This document shows, one piece after another, positions 61,860 to 64,000 of a stretch of 64,000 nt of DNA. Origin of the DNA: Nymphaea colorata (taxonomy: Eukaryota > Streptophyta > Magnoliopsida > Nymphaeales > Nymphaeaceae); contig NC_045147.1 of the NCBI RefSeq assembly GCF_008831285.2, positions 5,746,334 to 5,810,333 of the forward strand, read 5' to 3'. A program made the position numbers and the translations under genes. The first letter of the stretch is position 1. Each line of letters begins with the position of its first letter. A model generated the notes under the pieces. It saw only the letters and a program-made list of their open reading frames with translations. It was not told the origin of the DNA and did not search any database.

Positions 61860-62320
61860 ATTTGAGAAACTGAGGGAGTCAGTTTAGAAAATGTTACTAG
61901 ATTCGATGACCAAATGGACATAAGGATCTAATGAAATATGTGCAAGGACTTAAACTAGCCTAAGCTAGACAGGCACGATACTGCAAAATGAGAGTTGAAA
62001 GAGGTCAAGCATAGTTGTTTTTCTTGATCAGTACTCAAGAGTGGTGGATGTAAAGTTTGACTTGCATCCATTCTGAGAAGTTAAGTGACCTATAAACTAT
62101 TGTCGAGTCGTGTCCACTAAAGTCTTTTGAACTTGAGTAAGTAAGCCCAAGGGGTGTTCTACACCACATACCCTAAGGTCAATAGGTTTGAGAGCTATCA
62201 CCCAAAACTTGTTATAAGGGTTTGGTAGAATGTCTGACAAACATGACATTGCAAAGGACAAAACTATATTTAACGATCAAAACAATGAGGCTCTGCAGTA
62301 GCCTATGAGTTGATGAGGCA
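61860..62320 (+). repeat. Conserved gypsy 3' block, copy 2
   Basis: Homologous to 9390-9850. It also follows a tandem array, but one of different unit length and sequence. Confidence 0.6.
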
Positions 62321-62535
62321 TTTCTCTAGAGAAGAAGGTTTCTTAACAAAGATACACAAAAAGATGAGAAGATAATGCTAAAACTGCCAAAAGGATGAAT
62401 ACAAGAAAAACCAAAATCAAAGAAAGAAAACAAGCAAAAAGTAAGAGTATTTGCCTAAAAAGCAAAGGCCTGGTTAGGTCAAAATTTATCATATGAACCA
62501 TGAATTTTCTAGTAGAAACAATGAGACACCAAGAT

Positions 62536-64000
62536 TGTCACACTGACCTTTTTACCCCCAAATATTTTTTTTGTTTAAACATAAACCATCGAGGTGCGAT
62601 GACACAATAATTCAAAAGAATTTATGCATGTCAAAAGACAGTGGAGCAAACTTTTTATTATGTAGTAAATTTCAATTCGTATAAAATCACTTCATATTCC
62701 TCAGTGAGACACATGATAAAAATGTGCCAAAACAATAATATTGATGTCTAACAAAACAAGACATCAATGAGACCTAAAACATGACGCATCGGCACTACAA
62801 TAGACCCAAAATCTCCCCAATATGATGTGAGTTGAGCCATCTGATCAACTTGCTACCCCGAGTCCACCAAAACCTGAAAAAGAAAAACAACAAAAGGCAT
62901 AAACTTCACAGTATGTCAACAAACTAGATAAATCACTAACCCTCAAGGTAAGGGCACAAATCTAAGATGTAACATATACGAAAAACATAAACACTATCAC
63001 ATCATGATAGCAGCCTAAAGTCGCATAACTTGTCATGGAAGCCCCTCACATATTCCACGACATGTAGGGACCACTCAATGGCCACAATTAACACACCCAA
63101 TAATCACATTCACTTCATGCATATTCACTTCATTTACATTCTTTTTATTTACAATCATTTCATTTACATTAGCTTTAGTAAATTGACAGCTCCTATGAGT
63201 CTAAACACAGACACGTGCACACCATGGGTGACCTACAGTTGGGAGACAAACCCTGTGGTGGTCCGAAATGATACAGATCTGTTAATGCTGCTGTGGTAAA
63301 GCAATCATCTATGGATGTGTGAATTTCAAGGATAGTTACTTAGCCTTCCCTATGACACCTTTGTTAGGAAGGTGGAAGCCTAACGCTCCAAGCACATCAC
63401 ACATTGATATCTTGGGGCCTTGCACCACTTGCGCTCTGAGTAGCCGAGACCAGTGGCAAGGGTGGGACATCTCCGAAATACGTTGCCATATCCCACTTGT
63501 TTCATATTAATCTTTATTTACTTATCATTAGGAAAACACATTCACAAAATGACCGACAAGCACATGAGGTTGGTTCACTTCACGAGTGCACCAATACCTT
63601 AAGACACCTCCCTACGAGGGCTACACACACAATCAATACTCTTAGCTAGCCGTCATAACTTTTTGGGTATATCTACCCTTCAAATTCATTCAATTGCATC
63701 ATGCCCACGACAATTGAAAAATATTGTAATATTCACATCAATCAAACATATCAATCACATCTGACAAAACTTAGCCGAACCACTGAGAGTAGTCTCGTTC
63801 TGTGATTGGCTCGTAGCTGTCCTACACAATTACCATTCTAAAATGCTTTAGAATGCACAATCAGGGTCGAGGAGATACTCGACTCGATACTCCACCTAAT
63901 CTTCCCTAAGCAGTTATAATTGCTAGCATGCACATGCAATTGCGTAATAATTTTAAAAAACACCAATCTCATAATCATTCTATTATACACATACATTCAT
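62536..64000. repeat. Unassigned LTR-like sequence running off the window
   Basis: It begins TGTCACACTGACCTTTTTACCCCC, a form seen at the start of some plant gypsy LTRs. It continues through CCTGAAAAAGAAAAACAACAAAAGGC and a GACCTACAGTTGGGAGACAAACC zone without a reading frame of known type. The other end is outside the window, so this is a guess from style. Confidence 0.25.

Overview
This is a stretch of plant nuclear DNA, almost certainly from a flowering plant. It is AT-rich, has many long (AT)n tracts, GT-AG introns of plant size, and LTR retrotransposons of plant Ty3/gypsy (Tat-like) and Ty1/copia type. I cannot name the species.

The only host protein gene I can defend is a complete homomeric (eukaryotic-type, cytosolic) acetyl-CoA carboxylase, ACC1-like. 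It lies on the + strand from the ATG at 32806 to the TAG at 54651. I reconstructed 31 coding exons whose phases all join; they total 6834 nt and encode 2277 residues in the order biotin carboxylase, biotin carrier (VMKM), central region, carboxyltransferase. Two introns have GC-AG borders (15 and 29). Intron 18 carries a Ty1/copia element (41263-46426) and a decayed tandem copy of the end of exon 18. Intron 21 carries a non-autonomous hAT-like element (48108-49020). Intron 25 hides a possible 22-codon in-frame alternative segment. A poly(A) signal follows at 54800.

The left third (1-31.4 kb) is repeat territory. A decayed Ty3/gypsy pol on the + strand is split into 1-832 and 6640-7580 by a long LTR-like repeat on the - strand (about 833-6626). 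The gypsy body continues into a 51-bp minisatellite (7988-9090) and a conserved 3' block. A truncated copy (about 11930-12955) and a second full copy (about 12960-19639) of the same LTR-like repeat follow. After these come CACTA-like fragments, a GC-rich island at 25.2-26.0 kb, a 168-bp triplication at 29.5 kb and several microsatellites.

The right end (56.6-64 kb) holds another decayed gypsy element on the + strand: 5' LTR about 56638-58072, PBS-like site, broken gag 59149-60500, a 37-bp repeat array around 61.1-61.5 kb, and a 3' block homologous to the one at 9.4-9.85 kb. An unassigned LTR-like sequence begins near 62536.

The picture is an essential fatty-acid gene that has kept an intact reading frame inside a transposon-rich neighbourhood while two elements inserted into its introns. 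The most useful second looks are the paired alternative exon segments, the two GC-AG introns, the duplicated primer-binding site of the copia element, the hAT element with an internal duplication, and the two gypsy elements that share a 3' block but carry unrelated tandem arrays.
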